Shown: positions 16,869-24,495 of the stretch, in pieces | Position numbering within the stretch: position 1 is the stretch's first letter | How the letters are laid out: every line of letters starts with the position of its first letter | NCBI RefSeq assembly: GCF_016598475.1 | Contig: NZ_JAEMUX010000001.1 | Location: forward strand, 124,001 to 188,000 | Direction: 5' to 3' | Length of the DNA stretch: 64,000 nt | Source of the DNA: Streptomyces adelaidensis | GTDB taxonomy: Bacteria; Actinomycetota; Actinomycetes; Streptomycetales; Streptomycetaceae | Program-made: the position numbers and the translations under genes | Notes under the pieces: model-generated | The model's input: only the letters and a program-made list of their open reading frames with translations | Told to the model about the DNA's origin: nothing | Database searches by the model: none

Positions 16869-17549
16869 GTGTTCACCGGAATCGTCGAAGAGCTGGGTGA
16901 GGTCACCGCCGTCGAGAGTCTCGGCGACTCCTCCCGCTTCCGTCTGCGTGGCCCCGTCGTCACGCAGGGCGCGCGCCACGGCGACTCCATCGCCGTCAAC
17001 GGCGTCTGTCTCACCGTCGTGGAGCACGAGGACGACTGGTTCACCGCCGACGTCATGGCGGAGACCCTCGAACGCTCCAGCCTCGGCGCCCTCACCACCG
17101 GCTCCCGAGTCAACCTCGAACGCCCCATGGCCGTCGGCGAGCGCCTCGGCGGACACATCGTGCAGGGCCACGTCGACGGCACGGGCCGGGTCGTCGAGCG
17201 CAAGCCGTCCGAGAACTGGGAGATCGTGAAGATCTCGCTCCCGGCCGACCTCACCCGGTACGTGGTCGAGAAGGGCTCCATCACCGTCGACGGCATCAGC
17301 CTCACCGTCGTCGACGCGGGCCCCGACTACTTCACCGTCAGCCTCATCCCGACCACCCTCGATCTGACCACGCTCGGCCGCAAGCAGCCCGGCGACCCGG
17401 TCAACCTCGAGGTCGACGTCATCGCCAAGTACGTCGAGCGACTGCTGGGCACCCAGGCAGCGGCGGGCACCGCGGGAGCGAGCACTCCGGATGCGAGCAC
17501 GCCGGGAGCAAGCACGCCGGGAGCAAGCACTCCGGGGGCGGCGAAGTGA
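16869..17549 (+). CDS. ribE: Riboflavin synthase alpha chain
   Basis: This 226-aa enzyme dismutates two 6,7-dimethyl-8-ribityllumazine molecules to riboflavin. Two lumazine-binding repeats are visible: residues 1-97 beginning [10 protein letters not shown], and 98-195 beginning [12 protein letters not shown]. The GTG start at 16869 has GGGAGGA 8 bases upstream and gives the canonical MFTGIVE N-terminus. The C-terminus carries an extra Ala/Ser/Thr/Pro tail encoded by four 15-bp repeats (17478-17537). It overlaps ribM by 4 bases and is the first gene of the FMN-riboswitch operon. Confidence 0.95.
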   Translation: MFTGIVEELGEVTAVESLGDSSRFRLRGPVVTQGARHGDSIAVNGVCLTVVEHEDDWFTADVMAETLERSSLGALTTGSRVNLERPMAVGERLGGHIVQGHVDGTGRVVERKPSENWEIVKISLPADLTRYVVEKGSITVDGISLTVVDAGPDYFTVSLIPTTLDLTTLGRKQPGDPVNLEVDVIAKYVERLLGTQAAAGTAGASTPDASTPGASTPGASTPGAAK

Positions 17550-18178
17550 ACTCGCTGAACACGGTCGCCTTCACGGCCTTCGGCCAGCAGATCCTCTGGT
17601 CGGACATGATCGGCAACATCCTCGGCCTGATCGCCCTCGCCCTCGGCGCGGTCCGCTCCCTGTGGAACTGGCCCGTCCAGTTCCTCTCCGGCCTCATCCT
17701 CTTCGGCGCCTTCGCCGGCCACCTGACCGGCAGCGCCGGCAAGCAGGTCATCGTCATGGCCGTCGCCGCGTACGGCTGGTGGCAGTGGAACCGCAGCAAG
17801 GCGCGGTCGGCGGACGGCGCCATCGCCCCGCGATTCGCCACCTGGCGCGAACGCGGCTATCTCATCGCCGGCGCCGTGCTCGGCACCCTCGCGGTCGGCG
17901 GCCTCTTCACCGCCTTCCCGACCCTGTCGTGGGACCCCTGGCCGGACGCGTACATCTTCACCGGCACCGTCGTCGCCATGTACGCCCAGGCGCGCGGCAT
18001 GGTCGAGTTCTGGTTCGCCTGGCTGCTGGTCGACCTCGTGGGCGTCCCGCTCAACTTCGCCAACGGCTACGCGTTCTCCGGTTTCGTCTACATCATCTAC
18101 GGCGCGCTCGTCCTGTGGGGCATGCGCGACTGGTGGCTGCGCTCCCGCAAGCCCGCCCTGGAAGGAGCCCCGGCATGA
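17546..18178 (+). CDS. ribM: PnuC-family riboflavin transporter RibM
   Basis: This 210-aa membrane protein has about seven hydrophobic segments and the PnuC-family motif [10 protein letters not shown] plus GWWQWNR. PnuC proteins facilitate diffusion of nicotinamide riboside or other vitamins. Those encoded inside rib operons under an FMN riboswitch (RibM) carry riboflavin, and operon position is the reason for that choice. The GTG start overlaps the ribE stop (GTGA) and its stop overlaps the ribBA start (ATGA), indicating translational coupling. Confidence 0.88.
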   Translation: MNSLNTVAFTAFGQQILWSDMIGNILGLIALALGAVRSLWNWPVQFLSGLILFGAFAGHLTGSAGKQVIVMAVAAYGWWQWNRSKARSADGAIAPRFATWRERGYLIAGAVLGTLAVGGLFTAFPTLSWDPWPDAYIFTGTVVAMYAQARGMVEFWFAWLLVDLVGVPLNFANGYAFSGFVYIIYGALVLWGMRDWWLRSRKPALEGAPA

Positions 18179-19464
18179 CCACGGCGCCGATCCTGTACAG
18201 CACCGACGGCATCGAGAACTTCGGACTCGACCCCATCGAGCAGGCCATCGCCGACATCGCGGCGGGCCGCCCCGTCGTGGTCGTCGACGACGAGGACCGT
18301 GAGAACGAGGGCGACCTCGTCATCGCCGCCGAGAAGGCCACCCCCGAGATCGTCGCCTTCATGATGAGCGAATGCCGGGGCATGATCTGCGCCCCGATGG
18401 AGGGCGACGAGCTGGACCGGCTCCAACTGCCGCAGATGGTGCAGCAGAACACGGAGTCGATGCGCACCGCGTTCACCGTCACGGTCGACGCCGCCCCCCG
18501 GCACGGCGTCACCACCGGCATCTCCGCCTCCGACCGCGCCACCACGCTTCAGCTCCTCGCGGGCGGCACGGCCGAGCCGGGCGACTTCGTCCGCCCCGGC
18601 CACATCTTCCCGCTGCGCGCGAGGACCGGCGGGGTGCTCGTGCGCGACGGCCACACCGAGGCCGCCGTCGACCTCGCCCGCCTCGCGGGCCTGCGCCCGG
18701 CCGGCGCGATCGTCGAGATCGCCGGCGAGGACGGCCGCATGCTGCGCCTGCCCGAACTGATCCCGTTCGCCCGCAAGCACGGTCTGACGATCATCTCCAT
18801 CGAGGACCTGATCGCCTACCGCCGCTCCTGCGAGCCCACCGTCAAGCGCGAGGCCAAGACCCAACTACCCACCGCCTTCGGCGACTTCACGGCATACGGC
18901 TACCGCTCCACCGTCGACGGCGTCGAGCACGTCGCCCTCGTCCACGGCGAGATCGGCGACGGCGAGGACGTCCTCGTCCGGATCCACTCCGAATGCCTCA
19001 CCGGCGACATCTTCCACTCCCTGCGCTGCGACTGCGGCCCCCAGCTCCAGACCTCCCTCGAACGCATCGCGACCGAGGGCCGGGGCGTCGTCGTCTACCT
19101 GCGTGGCCACGAGGGACGCGGCATCGGCCTGCTGTCCAAGCTGCGCGCGTACGAACTCCAGGAGCGCGGCCGCGACACCCTCGACGCCAACCTGGAACTG
19201 GGCCTGCCCGCCGACTCCCGTGACTACGGCGCCGGCGCGCAGATCCTGCTGGACCTCGGCGTCCGCAGTGTCCGGCTGATGACCAACAACCCCGAGAAGA
19301 CCGGCGCCCTCGTCCGGCACGGCCTCGACGTCACCGACCGCGAGCCGATGCCCGTCCGCGCGGGCGAGCACAACCTCCGCTACCTGCGCACCAAGCGGGA
19401 CCGGATGGGCCACGACCTGCCCTGGCTGGACGCTCCACCCACGTCCACCTGCGGCAACCAGTAA
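18175..19464 (+). CDS. ribBA: Bifunctional DHBP synthase / GTP cyclohydrolase II
   Basis: This 429-aa enzyme starts both branches of riboflavin synthesis. The N-terminal RibB domain (about 20-215) shows [12 protein letters not shown], the acid-rich metal and substrate loop, and [10 protein letters not shown], and makes 3,4-dihydroxybutanone phosphate from ribulose 5-phosphate. The C-terminal RibA domain (about 225-415) shows [17 protein letters not shown] with the three zinc Cys residues and [11 protein letters not shown], and opens GTP. The start overlaps the ribM stop. It is followed by ribH after 54 bases. Confidence 0.96.
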   Translation: MTTAPILYSTDGIENFGLDPIEQAIADIAAGRPVVVVDDEDRENEGDLVIAAEKATPEIVAFMMSECRGMICAPMEGDELDRLQLPQMVQQNTESMRTAFTVTVDAAPRHGVTTGISASDRATTLQLLAGGTAEPGDFVRPGHIFPLRARTGGVLVRDGHTEAAVDLARLAGLRPAGAIVEIAGEDGRMLRLPELIPFARKHGLTIISIEDLIAYRRSCEPTVKREAKTQLPTAFGDFTAYGYRSTVDGVEHVALVHGEIGDGEDVLVRIHSECLTGDIFHSLRCDCGPQLQTSLERIATEGRGVVVYLRGHEGRGIGLLSKLRAYELQERGRDTLDANLELGLPADSRDYGAGAQILLDLGVRSVRLMTNNPEKTGALVRHGLDVTDREPMPVRAGEHNLRYLRTKRDRMGHDLPWLDAPPTSTCGNQ

Positions 19465-19518
19465 CACCAGCGGCAAGATCCAGCGAGAACGAGTCTCAGG
19501 AACCGAGGAGCAACGAAC

Positions 19519-20004
19519 GTGAGCGGCAAGGGCGCACCCGAACTGTCCGTACGCAACTGCGGCGACCTGCGCGTCGCGGTCATCGCGGCCCAGTGGCACG
19601 AGAAGGTGATGGACGGCCTCGTCGAAGGTTCCCTGCGCGCCCTGCGCGACCTGGGCATCGACGAACCGACCCTCCTGAGGGTCCCCGGCAGCTGGGAGCT
19701 CCCGGTCGTCGCCAAGGTCCTCGCGGGCCGCGGCTACGACGCGATCGTCGCCCTCGGCGTAGTCGTCCGCGGCGGCACCCCCCACTTCGAGTACGTGTGC
19801 CAGGGCGTCACCCAGGGCCTCACCCAGGTCTCCGTCGACACCGGCGTCCCCATCGGCTTCGGCGTACTGACCTGCGACACCGAGGAACAGGCCCTGGCCC
19901 GCGCGGGTATCGAGGGCTCCAACGAGGACAAGGGGCACGAGGCGGTGACGGCGGCGGTGGCGACCGCGGCCACCCTCCGCTCAGTATCCGAACCCTGGCG
20001 CTGA
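19519..20004 (+). CDS. ribH: 6,7-dimethyl-8-ribityllumazine synthase
   Basis: This 161-aa enzyme condenses the products of RibBA-derived branches to lumazine and forms large capsids. Visible marks are [14 protein letters not shown], the substrate loop [12 protein letters not shown], the phosphate loop [15 protein letters not shown] with its catalytic His, and NEDKGHEA near the end. The GTG start at 19519 follows GAGGAGCAA. It is the last gene of the rib operon; a separate promoter for hisE begins at its 3' end. Confidence 0.95.
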   Translation: MSGKGAPELSVRNCGDLRVAVIAAQWHEKVMDGLVEGSLRALRDLGIDEPTLLRVPGSWELPVVAKVLAGRGYDAIVALGVVVRGGTPHFEYVCQGVTQGLTQVSVDTGVPIGFGVLTCDTEEQALARAGIEGSNEDKGHEAVTAAVATAATLRSVSEPWR

Positions 20005-20028
20005 CGAATCCAGTATTTGGCCTAGGCT
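20001..20028 (+). promoter_or_regulatory. hisE promoter, probably leaderless
   Basis: CTGACG (20001-20006), a 16-bp spacer and TAGGCT (20023-20028) resemble a vegetative promoter. The -10 ends 9 bases before the hisE ATG and no ribosome site separates them, so the transcript probably starts at or next to the ATG. Confidence 0.5.
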
Positions 20029-20037
20029 GAGCACATC

Positions 20038-20310
20038 ATGTCGAATAAGACGTTCGAGGAGCTCTTCACCGAGCTCCAGCAGAAGGCCGCCAACGGCGAC
20101 CCCGCCACTTCCCGTACCGCGGAGCTGGTCGGGAAGGGCGTCCATGCCATCGGCAAGAAGGTCGTCGAAGAGGCCGCCGAGGTCTGGATGGCCGCGGAGT
20201 ACGAGGGCAAGGAAGCGGCCGCCGAGGAGATCTCGCAGCTGCTCTACCACGTCCAGGTGATGATGGTCGCCCGCGGCATCTCCCTGGACGACGTGTACGC
20301 CCACCTCTGA
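20038..20310 (+). CDS. hisE: Phosphoribosyl-ATP diphosphatase
   Basis: This 90-aa cytoplasmic enzyme of the MazG-like fold hydrolyses phosphoribosyl-ATP to phosphoribosyl-AMP, the second step of histidine synthesis. The metal-binding helices are visible as [13 protein letters not shown] and [16 protein letters not shown]. It is a stand-alone HisE, as in actinobacteria, and lies 49 bases before hisG, which supplies its substrate. The mRNA is likely leaderless. Confidence 0.95.
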   Translation: MSNKTFEELFTELQQKAANGDPATSRTAELVGKGVHAIGKKVVEEAAEVWMAAEYEGKEAAAEEISQLLYHVQVMMVARGISLDDVYAHL

Positions 20311-20359
20311 GCCGTGCCCGCACCCAATCCCGTACATACGAACGAAGGAAGCTTGCCTC

Positions 20360-21217
20360 ATGCTGCGCATCGCCGTCCCCAACAAGGGTTCCCTGTCCGG
20401 ACCTGCGGGGGAGATGCTGCATGAGGCGGGCTACCAGCAGCGCCGGGAGTCCAAGGAGCTGCGGATCGTCGACCCGGTCAACGAGGTCGAGTTCTTCTAC
20501 CTCCGCCCCCGCGACATCGCGATCTACGTCTCCTCCGGCCGCCTCGACATCGGCATCACCGGCCGCGACCTGCTGATCGACTCCGGCGCCAGCGCCGAGG
20601 AGATCCTGCCGCTCGGCTTCGCCCGCTCCACGTTCCGCTTCGCCTGCAAGCCGGGCGAGGCGGACGGCGTCGAGGACCTCCAGGGCAAGACCGTCGCCAC
20701 CTCGTACGAGGGCATCGTGGCCAAGCACCTCGCCGACCAGGGCATCGACGCCTCCGTCGTCCACCTCGACGGCGCCGTCGAGACCGCCATCGAACTGGGC
20801 GTGGCCGAGGTCATCGCCGACGTCGTCGAGACCGGCACCTCGCTGCGCAACGCGGGCCTCGAGGTCTTCGGCGACCCGATCATGAAGTCCGAGGCCGTCG
20901 TCATCCGCCGCGTCGGCGCCGACACGTCCGCGGACAGCGAGCCCAAGGTGCAGCAGTTCCTGCGCCGCCTCCAGGGCGTCCTCGTGGCCCGGACATACGT
21001 GATGATGGACTACGACTGCCGCGTCGAGCAGTTGGAGAACGCCGTCGCGCTCACGCCGGGCCTGGAGTCGCCGACCGTCTCGCCGCTGCACAACGAGGGC
21101 TGGGTCGCCGTGCGCGCCATGGTCCCGGCCAAGGAGGCCCAGCGGATCATGGACGACCTGTACGACATCGGCGCGCGGGCCATCCTGACCACGGCCATCC
21201 ACGCCTGCCGCCTCTGA
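20360..21217 (+). CDS. hisG: ATP phosphoribosyltransferase, long form
   Basis: This 285-aa enzyme joins ATP and PRPP in the first, feedback-controlled step of histidine synthesis. The N-terminal catalytic part begins RIAVPNKGSLSGPA. The PRPP loop appears as ADVVETGTSLRNAGLEVF. A C-terminal ACT-like domain (about 212-285) binds the inhibitor histidine, so this is the long, self-sufficient form that needs no HisZ. GAAGGAAG lies before the ATG. Confidence 0.96.
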   Translation: MLRIAVPNKGSLSGPAGEMLHEAGYQQRRESKELRIVDPVNEVEFFYLRPRDIAIYVSSGRLDIGITGRDLLIDSGASAEEILPLGFARSTFRFACKPGEADGVEDLQGKTVATSYEGIVAKHLADQGIDASVVHLDGAVETAIELGVAEVIADVVETGTSLRNAGLEVFGDPIMKSEAVVIRRVGADTSADSEPKVQQFLRRLQGVLVARTYVMMDYDCRVEQLENAVALTPGLESPTVSPLHNEGWVAVRAMVPAKEAQRIMDDLYDIGARAILTTAIHACRL

Positions 21218-21237
21218 GCGCCCGGGAGTCGTACGCC

Positions 21238-21696
21238 ATGTCGAATGGTCTTCCTTCCCTGCCCGTCACTTTTCGGCCGGGCCGCACCCGGGCCGTGCTG
21301 CTGACCGCGGCGGCCGCGATCTTCGTGGTCATCACGGCGGTCGCGCTGCTGCTGCCGACGCTCGGCCCGGCGGAGCGGCTCAGCTTCGTCTTCACGGCCG
21401 CCCTGCTCGCCGGGGTGCTGTGCCTGCTGTCCCGGCCCAAGGTCATCGCCGACGAGACGGGGGTGACCGTGGTGAACATCACCGCGAAGCGGCATCTCGG
21501 CTGGCCGGAGATCGTCCAGGTGAACCTGCGGGTCGGCGACCCGTGGGTCTTCCTCGACCTCACCGACGGCACCAGCCTGCCCGCGCTCGGCATCCAGCCG
21601 GGCATCGCCAAGCAGCACGCCATCGCGGACGCCCGGGCCCTCCGGGCGTTGGTGGAGGCCCGCTCGGTCGCCGAGCCCGAACAGCGTCAGGGCTGA
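21238..21696 (+). CDS. Small membrane protein with bacterial PH domain
   Basis: This 152-aa protein has two hydrophobic segments (about 20-40 and 50-65) followed by a bacterial pleckstrin-homology-like beta domain (VIADETGVTVVNI, LGWPEIVQVNLR, WVFLDLTDGTSLPALGIQ). It starts 20 bases after hisG and is probably co-transcribed. The linkage of such proteins to hisG is common in Streptomyces, but no role in histidine synthesis is known. Function unknown. Confidence 0.8.
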   Translation: MSNGLPSLPVTFRPGRTRAVLLTAAAAIFVVITAVALLLPTLGPAERLSFVFTAALLAGVLCLLSRPKVIADETGVTVVNITAKRHLGWPEIVQVNLRVGDPWVFLDLTDGTSLPALGIQPGIAKQHAIADARALRALVEARSVAEPEQRQG

Positions 21697-21768
21697 CCCC
21701 GAACAAGATCAGGGCCGACTCAGGGCCGCCGCCCCTGCCGCACCGGCCCATGTCTTGATTAATCTGTT

Positions 21769-21828
21769 GGCGGAGGCGTTTTCGTTGCGCCTCCGCCTCC
21801 GCTGTTCCACCCCCGGAAAGGCGGAGGC
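21769..21828 (+). promoter_or_regulatory. Mutually exclusive hairpins upstream of the CNNM operon
   Basis: GGCGGAGGCG (21769-21778) is perfectly complementary to CGCCTCCGCC (21788-21797), with TTTTCGTTG between. A second copy, GGCGGAGGC (21820-21828), can pair with the same middle strand. The two pairings exclude each other, as in attenuators and riboswitches. The element lies 93-150 bases before the first CNNM gene. The first hairpin could also simply end the his transcript. No known riboswitch class was recognised. Confidence 0.5.
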
Positions 21829-21920
21829 TCCCTGCTATTCGAGGAGTGACTCCCTCCAGCGATGGACGGATCGTCCTGTAGTACCTGCGCCGCCCCCTCC
21901 CGGCATATCGAGGCGGCGGC

Positions 21921-23264
21921 ATGACCATCCCCTTGCTGCTCCTCGGAGCCGCGTTCCTGCTGATCCTCGCCAACGGCTTCTTCGTGGCGGCCGAGTTCGG
22001 CCTCGTCACGGTCGAACGGCCGGAGGCCGAGAAGGCCGCCGCCGAGGGCGACCGCCGGGCCCACAAAGTGGTGAGCGCGCTCAAGGAGCTGTCCTTCCAG
22101 CTCTCCGGCACCCAACTCGGCATCACCATCACCTCCCTCGTCGTCGGCATGCTCGCCGAACCGGCGCTCGCGGAGCTGCTCCACGGCCCCTTCACCGCCC
22201 TCGGCATACCCGAAGGCGCGGTGTCCGGAGTCGCCGTGGTCGTCGGCATGCTGCTGGCCTCCGCCGTGCAGATGGTGATCGGCGAACTGGTGCCCAAGAA
22301 CTGGGCGGTCTCGAAGCCCATGCAGGTCGCCCGCTTCGTCGCGGGACCCCAGCATGTCTTCTCCCGACTCTTCCGCCCGGTGATCGCCGCCCTCAACGCG
22401 GTCGCCAACCGGCTGGTCCGCGCCTTCGGCGTCGAGCCCACCGACGAACTGGCCTCCGCCCGCACCCCCGGCGAACTGGTCTCCCTGGCCCGCCACTCGG
22501 CCCAGGCCGGCGCCCTGGAACAGGACACGGCCGACCTCTTCGTCCGGACCCTCTCCCTGGGCGAGCTCACCGCGGAGAACGTGATGACACCGCGCGTGAA
22601 GGTCAGCGCCCTCCAGTCGTCGGCCACCGCCGAGGACGTCGTCAACCTGACCCGGGCCACCGGTCTGTCCCGCTTCCCCGTCTACCGGGAGCGGATCGAC
22701 GAGATCGTCGGCATGGTCCATCTCAAGGACGCCCTCGCGATCCCGGCCCGCGACCGGCTGCACACCCCGGTGGGCCGCATCGCGAAGGCCCCGCTGCTCG
22801 TCCCGGAGACACTGCCCGTGCAGCCGCTCCTGGCCCGGCTGCGCAGCGAGCAGCCCATCGCCGTGGTCGTCGACGAGTACGGCGGTACGGCGGGCGTCGT
22901 GACCCTGGAGGACATCGTCGAGGAACTGGTCGGCGAGGTGCGCGACGAGCACGACGGACACGACCTGCCCGAACTCGCCGCCGCCCCGCCCGAGGACGGC
23001 CGCCCCGCCTGGGACGTCGACGGCAGCTGCCGCGTCGACGTGCTCCAGCGCATCGGCCTCGACGTCCCGGAGGGGCCGTACGAGACGGTCGCCGGCCTCG
23101 TCGCCGACCTGCTCGGCCGTATCCCCGCCCCCGGCGACCGCGCCGAGCTGCCCGGCTGGCGGCTGGCGGTACGCCAGGTCGGGCACTACCGGGCAGAGCG
23201 CGTACGCCTCGTACGCACCGCTCCCGCCACGGACTCCCTCACCGTGGTGGAGGCGGCCCGATGA
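21921..23264 (+). CDS. CNNM/CorC-family membrane protein (hemolysin-like), first of pair
   Basis: This 447-aa protein has the CNNM order: membrane domain with about three to four helices (residues 1-150, LANGFFVAAEFGLV), two CBS domains (about 205-330, VMTPRVKVSALQ, VVDEYGGTAGVVTLEDIVEEL), and a C-terminal CorC/HlyC transporter-associated domain (about 345-435). The family mediates Mg2+/Co2+ transport, usually export. The ATG at 21921 is the first plausible start. It overlaps the second gene by 4 bases (ATGA), so the pair may work as a heterodimer; a complex leader precedes it. Confidence 0.88.
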   Translation: MTIPLLLLGAAFLLILANGFFVAAEFGLVTVERPEAEKAAAEGDRRAHKVVSALKELSFQLSGTQLGITITSLVVGMLAEPALAELLHGPFTALGIPEGAVSGVAVVVGMLLASAVQMVIGELVPKNWAVSKPMQVARFVAGPQHVFSRLFRPVIAALNAVANRLVRAFGVEPTDELASARTPGELVSLARHSAQAGALEQDTADLFVRTLSLGELTAENVMTPRVKVSALQSSATAEDVVNLTRATGLSRFPVYRERIDEIVGMVHLKDALAIPARDRLHTPVGRIAKAPLLVPETLPVQPLLARLRSEQPIAVVVDEYGGTAGVVTLEDIVEELVGEVRDEHDGHDLPELAAAPPEDGRPAWDVDGSCRVDVLQRIGLDVPEGPYETVAGLVADLLGRIPAPGDRAELPGWRLAVRQVGHYRAERVRLVRTAPATDSLTVVEAAR

Positions 23265-24349
23265 GCGTGCTCCAACTCCTGTTCGCCCTGCTCCTCGTGC
23301 TTGCCAACGGCTTCTTCGTCGGCGCCGAGTTCGCCCTGATCTCCGTCCGCCGCAGCCAGATCGAACCCCTGGGCACCGTGAGGGCCCGACAGGTCCTCTA
23401 CGGCCTGGAGAACCTGCCGCAGATGATGGCGGCGGCCCAGTTCGGCATCACCGTCTGCTCGCTGACGCTCGGCGCGGTCGCCGAGCCGACGGTGGCGAAG
23501 CTGCTGGAGCCGGTCTTCGAGGCGATCCATCTGCCGCACGGCATGATCCACCCCCTCGGGTATGTCATCGCGCTGGCCGTGGTGATCTTCCTGCATCTCG
23601 TCGTGGGCGAGATGTTGCCGAAGAACCTGGCGATGGCCGCGCCCGAGAAGACCGCGCTGTGGCTGAGCCCCGCGCTCGTCGCCTTCGCCCGGCTCTGCAA
23701 GCCGGTCACCATCGGCCTCGACGCCTGCGCCCGCCTCGTCCTGAAACTCTTCCGCGTCGAGCCCAAGGACGAGGTCGAGGCGGTCTTCACCAGCGTCCAG
23801 CTGGGCCGGCTGGTCGAGGACTCCGGCCTGGCCGGACTGCTCGGCCCCGAGGAACAGGAGCGCCTGGAGGACGCGCTGGAGCTGGGTTCCCGCCCGGTGA
23901 CGGACGTCCTGCTGAAGCGCGACTCCCTGGTCACGGTGGGGCCCTCGGTGACGCCCGCCCAGGTGGTGGCCCTCACCGCCCGCACGGGCTACTCCCGCTT
24001 CCCCGTCGTCGCGGAGAACGGTGCCTTCATGGGCCGCTACCTCCATGTCAAGGACGTCCTGGACCTGGAGGACTCCGACCGAGCCGTCCCGCAACAGATC
24101 TGGCGCCCCATGACCACCCTCCGCGCGGAACTCCCCCTGGACGACGCGCTCACGGTCATGCGCCGCGCCGCCACCCACCTCGCCCAGGTCGCCGACGCCT
24201 CCGGCAAGGTCCTCGGCCTTGCCGCCCTGGAGGACGTCCTGGAACTCCTGGTGGGCGAGGTCCGAGACCCGGCCCACCGAGAACCACCGACCGCCCGTGT
24301 GACGGAGCCACGAGCCAGCACGACCCCGGAGGAGGCTTTGGCCGGCTGA
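23261..24349 (+). CDS. CNNM-family membrane protein, second of pair
   Basis: This 362-aa paralogue of the preceding gene has the membrane domain (LANGFFVGAEFALISVRRSQIE, residues 14 onward), the segment VVGEMLPKNLAMA and two CBS domains (about 205-335). It lacks the C-terminal CorC/HlyC domain of its partner. Overlapping start and stop (ATGA) show translational coupling. Paired long and short CNNM genes are typical in actinobacteria. Divalent-cation transport or control is inferred from the family. It ends at a strong hairpin. Confidence 0.87.
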   Translation: MSVLQLLFALLLVLANGFFVGAEFALISVRRSQIEPLGTVRARQVLYGLENLPQMMAAAQFGITVCSLTLGAVAEPTVAKLLEPVFEAIHLPHGMIHPLGYVIALAVVIFLHLVVGEMLPKNLAMAAPEKTALWLSPALVAFARLCKPVTIGLDACARLVLKLFRVEPKDEVEAVFTSVQLGRLVEDSGLAGLLGPEEQERLEDALELGSRPVTDVLLKRDSLVTVGPSVTPAQVVALTARTGYSRFPVVAENGAFMGRYLHVKDVLDLEDSDRAVPQQIWRPMTTLRAELPLDDALTVMRRAATHLAQVADASGKVLGLAALEDVLELLVGEVRDPAHREPPTARVTEPRASTTPEEALAG

Positions 24350-24352
24350 TTC

Positions 24353-24400
24353 CGCCCAGCCGCCCCCGCGCCCCTTCAGGGGCGCGGGGGCGGCTGGGCG
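24353..24400. terminator. 23-bp perfect inverted repeat, bidirectional terminator
   Basis: The arms 24353-24375 and 24378-24400 are perfectly complementary over 23 bp with a 2-base loop. The repeat starts 3 bases after the CNNM stop and lies between convergent genes, so it can end both transcripts. Confidence 0.8.
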
Positions 24401-24495
24401 AACGGGGTCCGGGGCAGAGCCCCGAGTCTTTGACGGGGGTCGAAGGGGCACCGCCCCTGGATGGGGGAGGGACGGGTAGGGGCGGCGGGGGCGAC
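24401..24495. repeat. Dispersed Streptomyces intergenic element
   Basis: The sequence GGGGTCCGGGGCAGAGCCCC, GGGGTCGAAGGGGCACCGCC and GGGACGGGTAGGGGCGGCGG is of the type scattered through intergenic regions of Streptomyces genomes. Several short hairpins (for example GGGGC-AGA-GCCCC) can form. It contains no gene and separates the CNNM gene from the AAA+ gene. Confidence 0.55.
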
